Under the pieces are notes generated by a model, which saw nothing but the letters and a program-made list of their open reading frames with translations, had not been told where the DNA came from and did no database searches. A stretch of 17,801 nt of DNA from JAHDCC01 sp964551835. GTDB lineage: Bacteria > Actinomycetota > Acidimicrobiia > Acidimicrobiales > SZUA-35. The stretch covers positions 1 to 17,801 of the forward strand of contig CAZKEM010000032.1 in the NCBI GenBank assembly GCA_964551835.1, read 5' to 3'. Of the stretch, positions 15,218 through 17,801 are shown piece by piece (the stretch's first letter is position 1; each line of letters starts with the position of its first letter). A program made the translations under genes and the position numbers.

Positions 15218-15318
15218 TCGAGCATTCCTGGTTGAAACATGCCGCAAAGCTGGCCAACCCGCCATTGATGACCTACTGTCTTTTAAAGACGCCCATGCCA
15301 CGCCGATCTGGGCAGTAG
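15214..15318 (+). CDS. Possible small ORF of 34 codons, ATGA-coupled to the glycosyltransferase
   Basis: ATG 15214 overlaps the preceding TGA in an ATGA, and the frame is open to TAG at 15316-15318. The product begins MIEHSWLKHAAKLANPPLMT and ends in a basic PRRSGQ tail. Its KLANPPLMTYCLL-basic pattern reminds me of the extreme N-terminus of CapK-family proteins, which is usually fused to the rest of the chain. This could be the broken-off start of the next gene, a tiny independent peptide, or chance. The 85 bases from here to 15404 hold no clear gene. A frame ending in TGA at 15407 also spans the gap but has no good start. Confidence 0.3.
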   Translation: MIEHSWLKHAAKLANPPLMTYCLLKTPMPRRSGQ

Positions 15319-15403
15319 AGGATTTGAACCTGTGTCGCATGTCGGTGTCAGCGCACGTGAGGGTTGTTCAGAATGACGAATACGGACAGAGAAGTACAGT
15401 TCC

Positions 15404-16735
15404 ATGAGACCTAAAGCCACCTCGTCTTACCTAGACCTGGAAGGCCTAGCCGAAGCTGAAGAAAGCTGGACCAAACAACAGGTTGAGGTGTTCCAACTAA
15501 CCCAGCTGCGCCGAACAATCCAGATGGCTGAAACATGCTGCCCGCTCTACCAACAACGTTTCAGGGAACATGGGGTCTCGTACCTTGACCTCTATGCTCC
15601 CGAAGATCTAGCCAAGTTTCCGGTTTTAACTCAGGACGATATCGATAGCAACGTAGACGGTTTACGCAACCAAAACATGGGCCGCAAATACGGGCGCCGA
15701 TCTTCCGACCGTAAAACGGCCGGTCTGATTTCTTCAACCTCTGCTAGAGGCACAGCTTCGGAACAAAAAGAAAAAGTCTTTCTCGGGCAGTTCCTCCGAC
15801 GCTGCGGCATTAAGGCAAACGACCGGATCGTATTTATCTGGGACGAGCCCAGCATCGGCAGAGCCAAGTCAAAACACCGCTCGCTCAATCTTCGAAAGCG
15901 CTGGATGACGATGGCGGCTAGCGAGATCACGCCCGAGAACGCATTGGCCTACCTCGACAAAACCATCGGACACAATCCACATGCCATCGTGGCTAGCCCA
16001 TCAGTCATGGTAACCCTAGCCATTCAAATGTTGGAGAAGGGTCGGAAGGTACACTCGGACCTAAAAACCATAGTCTGCTCAGGGGAACGTTTAGACAAGT
16101 CTCAGCAAACGTTCTTGGAAGAAACCTTTGGCAAACGGGTGGTCGCAAGGTACAAAGACCCGAGTCGCTTGGCCGCAGCTTCCCAGACCTTAAACAGCGA
16201 CCTGTACTACTTCTCACCCGGATATGGGTTCGTCGAACTTAGCGAACCGGACGCCAACGGTATGTCCGAGATCATCGCGACATCGTTCCATGACGATACG
16301 CGCCCGTTAGTGAGGTTTAAAACTGGCGATCTTGTATCTGGGGCCGTCGACGGCAGGCGGGAGAAAGAGTTTCCTTGGCTCGCGGTCGAAGACTTTGTTG
16401 GTAGAAGTGATGAATTTCTTATCGACAAATCGGGCAAGAAAGTGTGGCCGGTCCGACTATCTGTTGACGACGCTCCCTTCAAAAAGGTCGTAGCAATTCA
16501 GCTGTACCAAGACAAACCCGGGCACGTCCTTTTGCGGTACATGTCGACAAACGGCTTAACTGAACACGAGCGAAAACAAGTCAAGCGACGATTAAGCGTC
16601 GCACTTGGCAAGGAACTTATTATCAGCCTGAAAGAAACTCGGTGGCTTCCGAGGGATCAACATGGGGCCATGCAGTGGCTTGTCCGGACAGACTCCGCCG
16701 TTGCTTCCCCGACCACTTCCAAAGCCTCCACCTAA
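15404..16735 (+). CDS. CapK/PaaK-like adenylate-forming family protein with degenerate motifs
   Basis: A 443-residue protein related to the phenylacetate-CoA ligase/CapK branch of the ANL superfamily, often found in capsule and exopolysaccharide loci. Recognisable parts are the N-terminal helical segment with PLYQQRF (47-53), LAKFPVLTQDD (69-79), the core ASPSVMVTLA (197-206), SGERLD (226-231), the hinge-proximal RFKTGDL (304-310) and GRSDEFLI (333-340). Two catalytic elements look damaged. The P-loop usually written TSGSTGTP reads STSARGTASE (111-120). The usual RYGSRE/YGxxE motif reads RYKDPSR (249-255). It may therefore be inactive, or use a different substrate chemistry. The ATG start has only a weak GAGAAG upstream, and 186 bases separate it from the transferase. 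The C-terminal tail is Ser/Thr-rich. Confidence 0.78.
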   Translation: MRPKATSSYLDLEGLAEAEESWTKQQVEVFQLTQLRRTIQMAETCCPLYQQRFREHGVSYLDLYAPEDLAKFPVLTQDDIDSNVDGLRNQNMGRKYGRRSSDRKTAGLISSTSARGTASEQKEKVFLGQFLRRCGIKANDRIVFIWDEPSIGRAKSKHRSLNLRKRWMTMAASEITPENALAYLDKTIGHNPHAIVASPSVMVTLAIQMLEKGRKVHSDLKTIVCSGERLDKSQQTFLEETFGKRVVARYKDPSRLAAASQTLNSDLYYFSPGYGFVELSEPDANGMSEIIATSFHDDTRPLVRFKTGDLVSGAVDGRREKEFPWLAVEDFVGRSDEFLIDKSGKKVWPVRLSVDDAPFKKVVAIQLYQDKPGHVLLRYMSTNGLTEHERKQVKRRLSVALGKELIISLKETRWLPRDQHGAMQWLVRTDSAVASPTTSKAST

Positions 16736-16739
16736 AGCC

Positions 16740-17801
16740 TTACCGAGGTTCCAACGCTCCGACGCTGCCAGGGACTGGTCTCAGGACTCCGGCAGCATCC
16801 ACTTCGGGCTGCAGGGAGGGATCTCCGGAACCGACTAGGACACTGGCCACTTGTGGTGCATAGGCTCCAAGTTCTTGATTTGAGGTAAAGGCCAGCAATG
16901 GATCGGTGGGCGGAATCTTTTGGTTCTTTCGCCCGGCTGGAATGTCGCCACGCAAGATGTGATTGTTGGTGAATTCAACGCCCTCGGATTCGGTATCGAT
17001 GTACCCCGCAATGCCTTCGTCGTTAATTACGAGATTGTTGTAAAAACTAACGTTTCGGGCCCGTGCTGCGACCATTTCACCTTTGCCTCCGTTAAGACCC
17101 TCGCTCCGAACGTTGCCAACCATCGTATTATTTCTCGCGACGACGTTGGACGAATTGAACACGTAAACGCCTCGTCCACCGTTCTCGACGCAAACATTGT
17201 TTTCGATCAAGGTAGACCCCGTGTAGTTTGTCTCACCAAAGTAATCGATGATGATACAGTTGCCGTCGGTCAGCTGACCATCTAACGCATTGACGCCGTT
17301 GTAGTTGCCCGTAACTAGGTTGCCACGAACAATATTCGATGCACCACCGTCCTCAGCGACGGGGCCTTCAGCTTCGAACAAGTTTATTCCGCTGCCCTGA
17401 AAGTAGCTTCTGCTCGCCGTGTCGCGTATCTTGTTGCCTTCGACCAGGGTCATCGAGCTTTGCAACAGTGAGACACCAGCCCCACCAAACCCAGAAATAT
17501 CATTGTCAATAACTTCGATATGATGCCCGCCCTCTTTAGAAAACACGCCACTTCCGTGGATGCTGTCATTTCGACCTCTGATGGTAAAGCCTGTAACGCG
17601 AACATACGATGCCCCTTGGAATTCGAAACCATTGCCCCATTCACCCCCAGCCACTATCTCGACTTCCTCGCCTGGGTAGGCCCGTATGTCGATCCAGCCA
17701 TCAGGTGTACCGCTCCGGGTCAAAATATTGTTATTGGTTTCCCGGTCGTCGTATAATCCGGCTCGTAAATAGATCGTCGTCCCCGGTTCCACTCGTTCGA
17801 A
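16740..17801 (-). CDS. Right-handed parallel beta-helix protein (partial, 5' end outside window)
   Basis: The frame is open to the right edge, so the start and any signal peptide lie outside the window; 353 residues are visible. An in-frame GTG at 17792 is unlikely to be the start, because the frame continues upstream (FERV) and PGTTIYLRAGLY is a normal internal motif of these proteins. The body shows repeated short beta-strand turns such as VRVTGFTIRG, IEVIDNDISG, TLVEGNKIRD, NIVRGNLVTG, TLIENNVCVENG and VVARNNTMVGN. It ends with a GALEPR-like C-terminus. This is a Beta_helix-type repeat fold, shared by polysaccharide lyases, C5-mannuronan epimerases and surface adhesins. No catalytic residue set can be assigned. 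It is convergent with the CapK-like gene, four bases between stops. Confidence 0.82.
   Translation of the reverse strand, partial: FERVEPGTTIYLRAGLYDDRETNNNILTRSGTPDGWIDIRAYPGEEVEIVAGGEWGNGFEFQGASYVRVTGFTIRGRNDSIHGSGVFSKEGGHHIEVIDNDISGFGGAGVSLLQSSMTLVEGNKIRDTASRSYFQGSGINLFEAEGPVAEDGGASNIVRGNLVTGNYNGVNALDGQLTDGNCIIIDYFGETNYTGSTLIENNVCVENGGRGVYVFNSSNVVARNNTMVGNVRSEGLNGGKGEMVAARARNVSFYNNLVINDEGIAGYIDTESEGVEFTNNHILRGDIPAGRKNQKIPPTDPLLAFTSNQELGAYAPQVASVLVGSGDPSLQPEVDAAGVLRPVPGSVGALEPR

Noticed and set aside
15278..15290. Inverted repeat GTCTTT-T-AAAGAC as an operator
   Set aside because: Short, AT-rich and inside a possible small ORF, with no promoter elements beside it.

Overview
The window looks like chromosomal DNA from an actinobacterium of moderate GC content (mid-50s percent by eye, not computed). 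The best lineage clue is a GuaB3-type IMP dehydrogenase paralogue, a family I know mainly from high-GC Gram-positives. Frequent GTG/TTG starts and a Gln/Pro-tailed, single-pass exported protein agree. Acidimicrobiia is my guess, but no marker here proves it. I see no CRISPR array, rRNA, tRNA, insertion sequence or phage gene.

Region 1 (1-9,334) is mostly core metabolism. In order it holds: the possible 3' tail of an upstream gene; a class III metallophosphoesterase (CpdA/Icc-like, +); PcrA/UvrD helicase (-); a DUF368 membrane protein of the PopT undecaprenyl-phosphate translocase family (+); a translationally coupled guaB3-guaA pair (-); a strong hairpin terminator; and a minus-strand group. 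That group is a 57-codon small gene, a four-helix membrane protein that overlaps its end, and a membrane-anchored exported protein with two tandem copies of the same domain.

Region 2 (9,437-17,801) is an extracellular polysaccharide locus. On the + strand it holds a heparinase II/III family protein, a GDP-mannose 6-dehydrogenase (AlgD family), two GT4 glycosyltransferases joined by a GTGA overlap, a possible 34-codon ORF, and a CapK/PaaK-like adenylate-forming protein with eroded motifs. A convergent right-handed beta-helix protein on the - strand runs off the window. GDP-mannuronate synthesis beside a polyuronate-lyase-like protein and a beta-helix protein suggests a mannuronate-containing exopolysaccharide. 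The canonical alginate genes (alg8, alg44, algK, algX) are absent from the window, so this is not a standard alginate operon. This locus is the best candidate for something undescribed.

Two coding regions of 57 and 34 codons were found by reading the gaps. Several starts were moved using ribosome-binding sites or conserved N-termini: algD to TTG 11521, DUF368 to 3271, and the membrane protein to 9171.
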